Of a DNA stretch of 64,000 nt, positions 45,701-57,592 are shown in pieces. A program made the translations under genes and the position numbers. The DNA is from Drechslerella dactyloides. Taxonomy: Eukaryota; Ascomycota; Orbiliomycetes; Orbiliales; Orbiliaceae. The notes beneath the pieces are model-generated. The model had not been told where the DNA came from. It saw only the letters and a program-made list of their open reading frames with translations, and did no database searches. Location of the stretch: the NCBI GenBank assembly GCA_020064725.1, contig JAGTWJ010000010.1, positions 186,001 to 250,000 on the forward strand, in the 5' to 3' direction. Each line of letters begins with the position of its first letter. Positions within the stretch are counted from its first letter, which is position 1.

Positions 45701-48662
45701 AGTACATGACCTGGGAGCCGGAATGGATACCTGGAAAGCCTAAGCAACAGCGCCGATATGAAATTGACCATTGGCAAGACCACATTCGCATAATGCAGAA
45801 ATGGTGGAACAAAAGCTGCCTGGATGACAGCTGGTGGACTGAACTTCTGACCCAGCTGTCAATATTCACAAGTCCAGAAAATTGGTATATTTGGAATATA
45901 CAACGAGAATTCGTCAACAGGTCTCCCATAGCTCGACTTCGTGAGATCGCATGGAAAAAGAAGTATATGATGAGGCTGTTTGATGAACCGATTCATCTCG
46001 CGTGCAAATTCGGCCTGCCCCTCATGATCGATATGCTGGTTCGAGACTCTGAATGCCCTTCGTCGTTTGGGGCAGAGTCTGTGCACAATTCGCACAAGAT
46101 GAAGAGAATCTTAAGCCAGCGAGCATTCGCTTTCACACAGAAAGCCGCAGTCAGCAGCAAGTTCACAGATATCAAACAATTCCTCCCAGGAATGGATCGT
46201 AACGAGATCTTGGATCCGTTGACGAGGCTAATTGATGAGGATAACGTAAATGATAGTGAGAGACATTTGCGGAAGACTTGGGACAATTTACTTAGCTTCG
46301 ACCTCGAATCTTGGAGATGCAAAGAAGCCCGAATTTGCGACAAACTCGATATAGAAGGACAAACGCCATTATATCTCGCTGCACCGAGTCCAGAAACTCT
46401 GGGACGATTGATGGAACATGGAGCGGACATTGAAGGTATTTCACTTCGTCCAATTGGCGACGGCACCGGAAACGTGATGCAGACACCTCTGCTCGCGATC
46501 CTTTGCGACCTTACGGGTGCTGCAGAGAGAGGAAACTCCGACAAAATGGTCCAATCATTGCTGCGTTCAGCAGAAATGCTAGTCTCGAAAGGTGCAAGCC
46601 TCCAGGTCGAGGGTCTAAGAGTATCAACGCTGTTGCATCTGGCTGCAAAGATCCGAAATCTCCAATTCTTCAAACTACTCTGCGTTTCAGGAGATTGGGA
46701 CGTCCACGCGAAGGATTCCCACGGCCAGAATCCTATGCATTATCTATTCTTGAGGCCTCGGCCAACAGATCCGAATAAAATTCAGGAAGTTCTGGGTATC
46801 TGCCAAATAATGATCAAGATGAGGCATTTGGGTGACGACGATCTCGTCAACTCCGAGGATTTATTCAGCAAGAACCCGTTAGCGTATGCCGTAGGAGGGG
46901 GATTTAGAGAGGCTGTGGAGCTGCTCATAAAGCTGGGGGCGGATATCCACGATGAAAGCAACGTTGGCCAAAACTGCTTCCACCATCTAGCGGGTTCTAA
47001 TTATGCTAGAAATGAAAACAATCCGGAAGCAGACCTCGCAGTTGCTGATATACTATTAAAGGCAGGTGTAGACTGTGCAAAGAGGGACTCTAATGGAAAT
47101 ACTCCCTTACTTTATGCACTGACTCATAGGAATTGGCATATTGCCAAATACTTACTCAAAGAGTACGACAAGATTGGAAAGGAGGCGACCGGCGATGATA
47201 ACCCTCTACTAGCCCGGAGCAGTCGAGGTCAGACGTTGATCCATAATATGGCCGAACAGACTCCTCATTTCATCACCGAAGAATACCTGAAGATCTTTCA
47301 CGAGATTGTCACATTGCTTTCGGGTTACACTGACCTAGAAGAAATGATACACCTGCGAGATGAAGATGAGAATACCGCTCTGCATATCGCAGCATATGCT
47401 CACAATTTCGAAATAGTGAAATTCATAACTAATATCAGCTCTGGCCGCGGAATCAGTACCCGAAACCAAAGCCTCTGCACGGCAATGGACGTTGTGGTTA
47501 AGCAATTAGCACGAGTACTGAGCCTCAACAGGGACTTCCCATATACGGACGCAGATATAGAACTAATGGACATGCATTCAAAGATCTTCTATCACCTCTT
47601 CTCTCTTGTCTCGCCGTCGGAATTCTCGTTCTCATTCCTCGAAGCTAGTTTTAGAGGTGCGACTTACGAGGGGGCTCTGGGACAGCTGGGCTTGGAAAAG
47701 CTAGTCAAGATGTGCGAGTCGCAGGTCTCCAGTGTAGATATGCACGGATGGTCTCTTTTTGATGTTCTCTACGCCATCGACAGGATAGATCTTCTTGACC
47801 CTTACTTACCACGAAAGGAGTTATCGCCCGCAGAGAATTTCGCAAAGCCATCAAAATTGGGATGGTGTTCATGCTGTTTAGAACTTTCGAGCGACGGCCT
47901 TGGGTTCTATCTTCCTGGTATGATCGAACTTGCATGTTTATATGGTATCTTCTACCGTGACCCAGCTGATATATTCCGCGACGTCGCTAGTGGAGGACTC
48001 GAAGCGCAAACGTTTCTCAATAATGGCTGATCACCCAGTGCCGCCTTTCGACCAATGGTTTTATTTTGAAGTACACGTCGCAAATCCCACGAGCGAAGAG
48101 TAAGTCATAAGTGAATATACAGAGTCTTCTATTGTCACATGATTCCTAAACCTTAGCCCGAGACGGTCTGCAATTCGCTCATGGATAGAATGCAATCTAA
48201 CGTTGATCAAAAAGCTTTGAAAGGGACGAAGTGTTCAATTGCTGGATAGGTGTACGCGGGGAAGCTCGCCAGGACGATTTTATCGTTGACTTCACACAAG
48301 GACACATTAGCGTCGAAGGTTACTATTGGGGACGTGCACAACTTAGCCCAGCGAATAACCCACACCAAGAACAGGTCTATCAGCCTAGCATCACAACAAG
48401 GTTCTCCGATGTGGGCTGTGGGATAAATCCCATCACTCGCGAAATATTCTTCACGGTTGATGGCGAAATCAGGGCCAAGCCCTTCAGGAAGGGGATCGAC
48501 ACAGCAGATAAAGACTGGCTCTCCGGAATCCGACCTGCAAGATACTTTCCCGGGTTTGCCTGCAGATCACCGAGCGGCGAGAGGTTCAAAATCAACCTAG
48601 GCGCTGAGCGATTTGTATTCGAACCGGCGAATGACCCAGAATGGCGCCTCGACAACAATTAG
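42782..48662 (+). CDS. NLR-like STAND receptor: N-terminal helical domain, NACHT, ankyrin repeats, SPRY
   Basis: Proposed exons: 42782-43156, 43231-43462, 43520-43654, 43741-43782, 43849-45447, 45508-45600, 45668-47989, 48039-48099, 48215-48662; 1768 aa, phases agree throughout. Residues 1-260 are helical (FEDACTRFRSE, LQFAPESVSIVWFGISSLI, SPKLDIWESDIPTLIFSVLD), of the type that precedes NACHT in fungal STAND proteins (Goodbye-like; call uncertain). NACHT: Walker A GPRGHGKS near residue 346, Walker B YVMFDALDEC near 477, then sensor and winged-helix regions. Residues 830-1590 contain ankyrin-type repeats (GQTPLYLAA, STLLHLAA, GNTPLLYAL, ENTALHIAA). The C-terminus is a SPRY fold (FDQWFYFEVHV, DVGCGINPITREIFFT). 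Such proteins oligomerise on ligand binding; fungal ones act in allorecognition and cell death. The weakest junction is the GTGGAG donor at 47990; without it the SPRY part would be a separate gene starting at 48023. Confidence 0.8.
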
Positions 48663-49078
48663 ATTTGTGAGTCGTATCATAAATATCTAAATGCGCATAG
48701 TACGATATCGATAGTACCCTCCCCGAAGCCATAAACTATGCAGTCCTGTTCCCATGCATGGTATACGATGTCTCTAAACCTGTTGATAGTTTAATATATC
48801 CGACGATGGTACAGTCTCGGACACATTTTTCATGATTATGCTCTTCTCCATCCATCTCCACTCATCCTATAGGTTGGGCACTCAGTCTGTTGAGGTATTT
48901 ACCTAGAAACAACCATCTTACCCACGTAAATTATTATCGCATACATGGCATTTATGCCTAATCAAAGTGAAAAAAATGAGACCGCGCACATGGACGCCAG
49001 TTCGATATGCTAATACAATAAAGTAAAAATGCCTTCCCTTCCTTCCTTCCTTGATGGCGGCCCAGAGACTTCCCACCG
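48663..49078. other. Short convergent intergenic region
   Basis: Between the receptor stop and the DUF202 stop. Contains a short CCTT-rich tract at about 49033-49052; otherwise nothing seen. Confidence 0.5.
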
Positions 49079-49667
49079 CTAGAGTGGAGTATCGCTTAGA
49101 TTCTCCACGGGTATGCTGGTTGGCTTGGTGTCGACCGTCAGTCTTAGCACCAACACGAGCAACGTGGTGTAGGCAAGTATGGAAGTAACCGCGCACACGA
49201 TGACGGTGTTGCCACTGGTCCGGAATACCCTTTTCCCTCCGGTGCGCTGGGTCTCCGGTAACTCGTTGGTCTCCTTATTTTCGACTATATAAAACTGGCG
49301 ATTGCTCTCAGTGCGCCGGAAGACGGATATAGCCATTATGATGGCGCCATACGCAGCAAACAAGGCGCCGATTGGGTAGAACTCGACCGTGAAGACCTTC
49401 AGGATGACGAGTGAGAAAGTGAAAAGGGAGATGGAGGTGCGAAAGTATGCTCCTTCAAATGTCCGCTGCGATGCGCGAATCTCGACAAGTTCCTCCGGAC
49501 TCAGCTGCAGGTCCCGCCGCGGGGAGTGCGACGGGCGGAAGTGGAGGTCGTGCGGGAGGTGGTTCGGCGGATACTATAACAAGAGCATAAGTTAGCGGAT
49601 ACTCGATAGATCAGATTCGATCCAGATGGCCAGATGGCCATATATATTGGAAGCTTACCCGGAACAT
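49079..49667 (-). CDS. DUF202-family small membrane protein, two exons
   Basis: Proposed exons on the minus strand: 49667-49659 (ATG TTC CGG) and 49573-49079, intron 85 nt, 167 aa. The frame in exon 2 is open well upstream of the first internal methionine and contains the family core: LSPEELVEIRASQRTFEGAY, FRTSISLFTFSLVILKVF (TM1), EFYPIGALFAAYGAIIMAIS (TM2) and FRRTESNRQF, then a polar loop and TM3 (VIVCAVTSILAYTTLLVLVL). DUF202 proteins are small three-helix membrane proteins, found alone or in VTC-like vacuolar complexes; their function is mostly unknown. The nine-base first exon is inferred from a GTAAGC donor next to an ATG; an additional 5' exon at about 49755-49960 is possible. It is divergently arranged with Trs130. 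Confidence 0.7.
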
Positions 49668-50175
49668 GGTTTGATCCTGACTGTGTATCAAGTCGTATTG
49701 AGATCGGGTGCTTTTCGCGCGACGCGATGGATGTTGAATGGTGCAGCGCCTAGAGAAGCCTTAACCGGACGTCAGAGCCGTAACCGTCAGCAAGCTGCGC
49801 AGATATGTCTTCTTCGCCGTTAACCTCCACCTATCCGCTTCATATACATACCCAGACGTCTCGATATGCTCCGCCAGCCACCCGTAGATGCTGAAGCCGC
49901 CTGCTCGGATGACAGGGTCATGCGAAGAGCCCGTGATATACCTCGTTTCGGTAAGAAGCGCCCTTTATCTCCGATAGCGCGATGCTAATCTCCGATGGCC
50001 AGTGCCACCCCTGTCGACTGGTTGAGCTGCTTCTGCTCCCAAGCCCGCTGTCTCCAGCTTCGAGGATCGTGTATCGCGGACACGCGACCTGCTCGCCGTC
50101 GCCAACGAGTCCCTCGACTACCAGTATCGCCCAAGAAACGAGGTCGTGGGATCCTCCTAGCCGTCTTTGCTCGCC
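49668..50175. other. Divergent promoter between DUF202 and Trs130 genes
   Basis: 508 nt. The minus strand has an open frame of about 70 codons (about 49755-49960) with a GTATGT donor and CTCTAG acceptor that could join in frame to the DUF202 gene, but no start ATG is present in it. It may be a spliced leader region. Confidence 0.4.
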
Positions 50176-53100
50176 ATGGACATGGACGGCTCCACGTCCA
50201 AGGTCACCGTCACCTACTGGGACCCCTCCTCCGTTTACCCTCTCTTCTCCCCGGATATCAAAGCTCGGCTGCCGCTACAGAATCTCCATTGGAAGTCGCC
50301 TTCGCGACCTCTCCGCTCCATCAATTCGCTCTACGTGGAGTTTATACCCGCCGTCCAGCCTCACATCACCGCGGCTACAGCCACGTCCTCCGAAGACCCT
50401 GCCACGTCGCACTTTACACGAGCATTGCCGTCCCTCTACTCCTCACCATCCGGGCTTCCACGAAGCAGCAGCAAGGACAGGTCCGCATCGCCATCATCCT
50501 CTCCCGCGCGTCGAGCGACATCCTCCATCGGCCGGAGACGATCATCCACCCCTAATCTAAACACATTTGTCCGGAGAACGACACTGGGGGAAGGCCCAGT
50601 CAAGGAACGACGGCACCAAATCCCAGGCCTCCGCCAGACGCCTTATCTCAAGATATTCTTCCTTCGTTGCGACGACAATGACTACTACCGCAACACTGCT
50701 CGTAAGGAGATCAAGGAGTGGATTGCGACTCACTGCACCGCCGCGTCGTCGAACTCGAGTTCAAACTCTAGCAGCTCAAAACATGACAATCACGATGCAT
50801 TTGAATGGATGATAGTCCATGTCGTCCTGCCCGGCACTACAGCTGCAACCCAGCCTCGCCTGAACGGTCAATCCAACGCCTCCCTCACCTCTAACGCCTC
50901 AAACCCCGAACCCAATAAATCTCGCTTCCAATTCAAATCCTCAAGCACGATCCTCGAGAAATTGAAGAATGACTTTGGATCAACATCTAAGAAGGCTCTT
51001 CCTCGAATCGTTCAGATCCGCCTATCTCACCCGCAACCTTCCCCACCTCCTGGTGCCCCGGCACCAACAACTCCTCTACCTACCCCCGCTGAGAAAGAGG
51101 CCGACTATGCAAGTTTGATCTCACATATGAAATCTCTCATCCTAACGAGCTTTGATCTACGCGTGCTACAATATGAAGACGATATTACCGCAAGGAGCAA
51201 CCAGCAACACCTGCCCGGGTGGAACTTCTGCACCTTTTTCGTTTTAAAAGAAGGTCTAGCAGGAGCATTCGAGAGCGTAGGACTTACGGAGGATGCATGG
51301 GCAATATATCAAGAACTTACTGTTGCTGGCGAAGGCATCATCGTCGGAGAAGAGGCGGATCGAGAAGGCGGCAAAACTTTCCTCGGCTGGAGCGGCGAAG
51401 TGGTGAAAACGCTGGTCGAGGAAGGGAGGAAATGGAATATTCAACAAGCGACTAGACTCGCAAGATCAGGGTCACAATCCTCCTTAGCCACTTCAGGCAC
51501 CACTACACAAGTTGATATGGCCGATATGAATGGAGACAAGGATGAGTTCAGCGACTCCAGCATTCTCTCTTCCACACGCAAACCCTACAGAGAACTCATT
51601 TTATCCAATAATATTTCCGTATTCGATTTTATATCTTATTGTTTTGCACGACAAGCTGCATTGCTCTTGCGGCTCGCTGCTACGATGCCTCGCCGGCCGA
51701 CAAGCGTAGGGACTCACCCCGCGACAGCCGATGCTACCTACTCGTTCTACGATCCTACCACCACAGTCGAGGAAGCTGCGGGAGCTGGAGCTAAGCCGCG
51801 GGATGGAGAGGCTGGCTACTTGACGGAGGTAATGAAAAAAGGCATTGAGTTTCTACGTACTGGTTCTGCAGTCCTGCGCGCAGAGCTCTACCGAGGTTGG
51901 GAGAGTATGCAGGCGGATCTAGAGCAAATCAAAAAATCTGAAGCTGCCGAAGCAGCGGCCGCAAACGACGGCTCCCATGCCACCGCTGCAGCGACAGACG
52001 AAACCGACACAAGACAGCAGGTGCTGCAGGATAAGTTCGACTTGACATTCCCAGCTGCGAAGGCCTTTATTGACAACTATATCGCGTCGTTTGTCGTAAA
52101 CGGCGTGATGCAATTGATCGATGCAACGGACCACAAAAGCGTGCCACATCTGGACTGGAAGGACCTATTGCTTTTGGAGGCACGGAGCCCACCGCCTACC
52201 CCAAGCATCACACAAGCGTTCTTGACCGGTGGCGCACCAAAGGTCGATAGTAAAGATATGCCGCCAGATGCAATCCCACAACGATCTACTACGATATATT
52301 CTACCGAAGTCGATGAAAAGAAAGGCCCCGCCGTTTCTGAAGGTCTAACAGCAACCGAAGAACTCGCCTTTTTTAGAGCTGAAGCCTTGATGCTAGCTCG
52401 GGGCGTAGTCGTCGAAGTCGCAGGTAACAGATGGCGCAACTCCAAAGAAAAACTGCATCCTACCCCGAAACAGCAAGAAGCCAGCGCCCCCGACATCGAA
52501 AACATGACCGATGTCAACCTCAACGACACTGACAGTCTTGCCTCAACTCTCAGATCCGAAGATCCTGCTGACAAGGACGACTGGATCTGGCTCTGGGGCA
52601 TCAGGGCAGGAATGCTGCAGCATGCGCTACTCTCAGAAACCGGCTTCCTAGCCGTATACGAACGCATGACCGAGACTGCCGTGAAGCTCTTTTCCCTCGC
52701 CAAGCGTATTAAGAGCACCGAACGGACCCTCGCCGAGATTGCGTGCATCAAATACTACCGCAAAGATTATGCGGCAGCGGCACACTACTTCTCCAAACTG
52801 GCACCATCGTATACCATGCAACGGTGGACAGTGGTTGAAGAAAACCTGCTGATGATGTACGCTGACTGTCTTAAGAAGATGGGGCGAGATGAGGAGTTTG
52901 GGAAAGTCAGCTTAATACTGCTACGGAAGAGGGCAGAGAGCGAGAAGCGGCGGTGGCGGACCCAACGGACGAGTATGTTATTCCTGAACGGCGTAATCCG
53001 AATTGACGGCGACGAGGGGCTCGGACTTCTGCCTGGGATGGACGAAGTAAGCAGGTTTGTAAGCGCGACAGACTTGCGGTTCGACGAATTCTGGACAGAC

Positions 53101-55380
53101 CTGGACGTAGAACCTTGTCCGCAGTTCGAAGGTGAAGGTGAGGAAGGAAAAGGCGGGTTCAGGTGGTCTGTAGCTGTCAAGTGTCGGTGGTTGTTGAATC
53201 AAAGCATGACAGCTAAGAATGCCGTCCTGAGCATTTCGATCGCAGATGAAAAGGTTAAGGGGATAGCCGGGGTCGCAAAAGACATCAAGCTGCAAGCCGA
53301 AGGGGACATTGTCGTGAAGAGAGGCGCGAACAGAATCGTCTTCGTTGCAGATACGTTTTACGCCGGGACGTACGAAATTTTATCCATGGCGTTGACTGTG
53401 AACAATTTAACCTTCAAACACAAGTTCAAACCGGATCCGCCACCGCCAGCTGCTGAGGGCGCCCCCCCTCACCCGCTGAAGAAGATCGCGGACGTACCAA
53501 AGATCATTCTCTTCCAGGCACCGGATACCTTTCATATCGCGTTGAGCGCATCAAAACTGATCCAGCTGGACAAGATGCGGACGGTGCAAGTGGAGCTCAG
53601 CACTGACAACACTATCGTGGAAAGAGTGGAAATGAAAGTCAAGAGTTTGACGGCAGGGCTCCGGCTTCTACTCAGCGAAATCCAGGTCGTGAACCAGCAT
53701 GACGACAGCGCACCTGTGGACGATGTTGCGCTATCCTTTGGTGAACACGGACTCATCAAATTGGCAAGCACAGCAAGCGAGAAGCGACTGGGAAATGTCG
53801 TGCTACGTATACCATATAAGAGTGACGGCGACCTTACCGATCTATCCGTACGTTCACCTCTCGACTCCCGTCCACGTGCTGTATGCTAATTTAGCTGGCG
53901 TTGATGCATGTTAGGTCCGCCTCGAAGCACACCTCGCTACCGATACATCACAGTACACTTACGTCGCGACGCCATCCGTCCCCGTTTCCCTACCACTTAG
54001 CGTCAACGTGCAAGATATCTTCACTCGCGCGGCGCTCTTTAGCAAGTTTCAAGTCTCCACCGTTAATCATATCCCACTGCGCATTGTACGCACAGAGCTG
54101 GAGGGGAGCCAGGCATTCAAAACATCGACTGGCGTCGGCTGCTGCGATTTGGATGATGGTATAGTTGTGTACGGCAAGCAGCCGGCGGGTTTCACATTTA
54201 AGACTACGAGGATATCCGGGAAAGAAGAATTTTCAGGAGAAAACTTGTATCTGCGAGTCATGTGGAGAGGCGTTGGTGATGGTAAGATGGTTGTCTCCGT
54301 ACTCGATCAAGCGTGCATACTAATCTTTTTCCACCCGCAGAAATACTACACGCTGTCACAGGCGCGTTCTCCTCTCATCTCTCCTCTGCGGGGCTTGGTC
54401 GATACCAGCGGCTTCTAACACCGACTTTGACTGAAATTGTCAGAGGATTTTCGAAACAAGACATCGAGCGTGCTGCGTTGCTTGGGGCCGTCAAGTTGCC
54501 TTCGTTCGCGGCAGAGCTATGGACAGGCGCTTTTGCTGGCGTGAACTGTAGGACCGGCGCGAGAGAGGTTGTTACGAAATCCGTCGAAGAGTTTTTCGGG
54601 AAATGGAGTGGCAGGAAGCGTGTGCCACTTCTTAGCGCGCCGTGGTCCGCCGACGCGACTGAGCTCGAAAGCCGCTTGGATTCGCTCACGAGGACGATCG
54701 TTATACCTGTCGAGATACCTGCGTTACAATGTCTCGCCACTGCAAGACTGCAGTTAATGGGAGTCCCTGACCGCGGTTCTGGTGGGCCAAAGATGGTTCG
54801 GGTCGGAGAAGTCATCAAAACAGTGCTGAAGATTGGCATCAGCAGGTGCTGGGATCTCGGTAATGACCGTGATCGGAGGAGCGCGAATGTGCCCGCCATC
54901 TTACGTTTCTACTACGAGATGAGCACCGGCGGTTCCATCTCGGAGAGTAGTTCGAGCAAGCGGGAGGGCAGACAGGAGGACTGGCTGGTGAACGGGCGAC
55001 GGAGGGGAGTCTTTGAATTCTCGTTTGAGAAGGAATGGCAGGAGGAAGAAGAGGAAAAAGAGGTTGAATTTGAGCTTCTTTTGGTGCCACTCAAGTCCGG
55101 GTTTCTGCTCCTACCCGGGATCGAAGTCAGAGCGTTGCCGTATGTTCCCACGGCTACCGCGGCTGGCGGCGGCGGAGGCGGCGAGGAGGAAGATGAGAGT
55201 TTCACAGTCACCTGTGAAACGGATTACAGGAGCGCTAGCGAGGGAGTGTTGGTCGTCAGCGAGGTCGAGGAGAAAGTTGTCAAGGTGGATGAAGTTGGGA
55301 CGATGGGAAGGCTGGGGGGTGCGGGCAGCATGAGGCGGCCGATCAGCTCGGGCGGAGAGGGACATGTTGTTCCGGGATAA
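50176..55380 (+). CDS. TRS130: TRAPP-II subunit Trs130/TRAPPC10
   Basis: Proposed exons: 50176-53847, 53915-54281, 54341-55380, introns 67 and 59 nt, phases agree, 1692 aa. The start is the ATG at 50176; the frame extends upstream only to a TTG. The N-terminus SKVTVTYWDPSSVYPLFSPD and LPLQNLHWKSPSRPLRSI are the Trs130 opening; LKIFFLRCDDNDYYRNTARK followed by IKEWIATHC is the conserved TRAPPC10 signature. A long alpha-solenoid follows (YKDYAAAAHYFSKLAPSY-like TPR-type stretch at about 870), then beta-sandwich Ig-like regions, and the C-terminal TRAPPC10 domain in exon 3 (LGRYQRLLTPTLTEIVRGFS, LFSKFQVSTVNHIPLRIV at the exon 2 side). It is a large subunit of TRAPP-II, which activates Ypt31/Rab11 at the late Golgi. 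Low-complexity Ser/Pro/Ala inserts around residues 110-300 and poly-Gly near the end make it longer than the yeast protein. Confidence 0.9.
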
Positions 55381-56190
55381 AAGTCACTACTACGGGTGAT
55401 ATATGTATATACATAGTATTCGTATACCTAGTATATCTCCGGAGGCGTCGCAAGCCTTCGCTATAATTTAGCATAGATAGAGTAAAGTTGGTTATTGAGA
55501 CGTAATAGCCTTGTTGCCAACATGGCAATTCTCGATACAATGTGCCTGTGTAACCCAACGCATTTCAACGTCACCTTGTCTAAGATTCCACCACGGATGT
55601 TCTCTCAGGGCCGTAGAGTCCTTACAAACTCTCACATTTTTGAGGCCTTGATAAGTTTTTTCTATTGACTTTCGTGGATGCGGCGAGCTAACAATATCTG
55701 CAACCAGCTTTGAAAACGTCTTCCCCTGGAACACCAGACACAACTTTCTCCGCCACAAACACCTACCCACAGAATATAAGTATAGTGTCAAACATACGAG
55801 TATATATATGGACGGAAATAGATAACAGAACGTTGTATTTTTCGAATTCTATATAAATCTGTGCTACTGCGGTACTGATTTGCGTAGACGCCCGTAATAT
55901 AAAGCACTAAGCAGCTTTGCATTCAAGTCATGCGGCGCCATCCAGCAAATCAATTTCTGCTTTGCCAACGATGCCTATAATTGTGTTAGACGCAGTATAC
56001 AGATATAGCTCAATGAGAGTGCTGTCTAAATACTACGCTCTAATTTCCTGGATATAATATATTTGCGTACGTTGCAGAGATGCTCTGATTTATCTACAAA
56101 TTCGACAAAATACATTGCACGATTAAAAATACAATACTCGCCTGCTGAAAACAGATTTGAAAGGCACTACCCCAGAAACTCTGCTACGTG
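55381..56190. other. Intergenic
   Basis: 810 nt, AT-rich. A 99-codon minus-strand ORF (55492-55791) reads like protein in places but has no known motif or extension. Confidence 0.45.
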
Positions 56191-56853
56191 ATGCGCCCAC
56201 GGACCTCTACTACCCTGGCTGCGTCAATTGCACTGGTCAGCTCAACCTCAGCAGCTTTGAGCATACCAAGCGCCTCTGCCATCCCATTCGCCAACCTGCA
56301 CACCCGCGCAACCGGCCCAGGCACCGGAATTCCCGACGCCACAGTCTACACTAACCTCTGGATCAACAAAGGCCTCACCCTCCCGGAGAACTACGAGCTC
56401 GCCACCGCCCTCATCGCTCTCCAAGCGGGCCTCGACACTATCGAGGCCACCAACCCCGACAAACGCTGCATCCAACGCAAGGTCCCCGGCATTGACCGCG
56501 CTGACGGCGAGCCAGTATGGTGCCAGGATGGCATCTCCGTCCGCTACGCTTGGTTCGACCCCTTCGGTGCAGAAAGCACAGTTGGCCAGGGGTTCAAAGA
56601 CGACACATGCCTGGGTATAATCCAGCGTGCGTACGACTTTGTCAGGTACATAATCCAGCCTGATAGGGAAAGCGGAGAGGTGGAGAACAGACGCAAGTTG
56701 ACGATGAACCCGCGCACGCACTGCTATCAGCCGGGAGTTTTTCAGCCGCTGGGGCTTGTCCAGGTGACCAATGACGACACGTGGGGTGTTAGCATTGCGA
56801 AGGAGAAGTGCGGTGGTTATGGGCCGGTCCAGGGATGCAAGTATGCCGGGTAG
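56191..56853 (+). CDS. Small secreted protein with six cysteines, unknown function
   Basis: Single exon, 220 aa, ATG at 56191 (the frame upstream offers only a GTG). The N-terminus MRPRTSTTLAASIALVSSTS is a signal peptide, probably cleaved near residue 22; a short pro-like region up to HTRATGPG follows. The mature part has six cysteines (KRCIQR, VWCQDG, DDTCLG, THCYQP, EKCGGY, QGCKYA), enough for three disulfides, and no TM segment. The coding part is GC-rich compared with the flanks. I recognise no family; size, secretion and cysteine content are those of candidate effectors or extracellular structural proteins. It is convergent with the Kelch gene. Confidence 0.75.
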   Translation: MRPRTSTTLAASIALVSSTSAALSIPSASAIPFANLHTRATGPGTGIPDATVYTNLWINKGLTLPENYELATALIALQAGLDTIEATNPDKRCIQRKVPGIDRADGEPVWCQDGISVRYAWFDPFGAESTVGQGFKDDTCLGIIQRAYDFVRYIIQPDRESGEVENRRKLTMNPRTHCYQPGVFQPLGLVQVTNDDTWGVSIAKEKCGGYGPVQGCKYAG

Positions 56854-57592
56854 CTGAGTGCTGTGGGGATCTATCGCGTTGATTGCTTCCGCAGTTTGGA
56901 CCTGTCGTTTTCGGTGGTTGTTGCATTTTCTTTCAGGGTACCAGTATACCTTGGAAAGTTTTAATCTCCGCTTTATATATCTGCTTCACAGTGTCATTTA
57001 GTAACTCGAGTACTCGGCGATGCAATTTGACCAATCAATTAAAACTTCGGCTTGTTATATTACTTTAGCGTTTCATCTCAGAGTACATGCGACATATCGA
57101 ACTAAACTGTATACGAGACCGATGACAGCTTATTATAATCAACGTCGAATATTCCTACAAGCCGGAACGAAGGCGAAATGAGTTACTATTACCCACACAT
57201 CACGGAGTATCGTTTTCATCTCGCCCACCTGAGACATGAAATCAAAAACAAAAAACCAGATCCCATGACTTTTTCCAGATCGTGGTTCAGACAATTATGA
57301 GACATCGTACAGAGACAACCTGACAAAGGGACGAACAGAGCTCGCAGCCGTTATATACGAGCACCAGAACGGGAGAAAGGTCCACCCGGAAAGAAAGAAG
57401 AAAGGGAAAGAAAGAAAGAGAAAGCCTAACTAGTCGTTAAGGAATATCGCACATTAGGCTCATTAACCGTGGATCGCTTCAAATATACAAAAGACAAATT
57501 GCTCCAAGGCCATAACGAAAGAATCAAACATAGAAGTCAGCCAGAGAAAGGTATTGAGGGTACCAGCTGTCAATAAGGGAGACGCCCCCGCG
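56854..57592. other. Convergent intergenic region
   Basis: 739 nt between the secreted protein and the Kelch gene stop. Contains a purine tract of AAAG-like units at 57389-57424. No gene seen. Confidence 0.5.
57389..57424. repeat. Purine (GAAA)n-like tract
   Basis: Imperfect GGAAAG/GAAA repeats, all purine on the plus strand, in the 3' flank of the Kelch gene. Confidence 0.7.

Noticed and set aside
45993..46673. 226-codon minus-strand ORF
   Set aside because: Antisense to the ankyrin region of the NACHT receptor; no motif.
49982..50560. Two overlapping plus-strand ORFs of 186-192 codons before and within Trs130
   Set aside because: Pro/Ser/Arg-rich frames overlapping the Trs130 start; the Trs130 frame carries the conserved N-terminus.
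52077..52751. 224-codon minus-strand ORF
   Set aside because: Antisense to the middle of Trs130; low-complexity shadow.
55492..55791. 99-codon minus-strand ORF
   Set aside because: Partly protein-like but no family, no clear extension and AT-rich non-coding surroundings; a gene relic is possible but unsupported.
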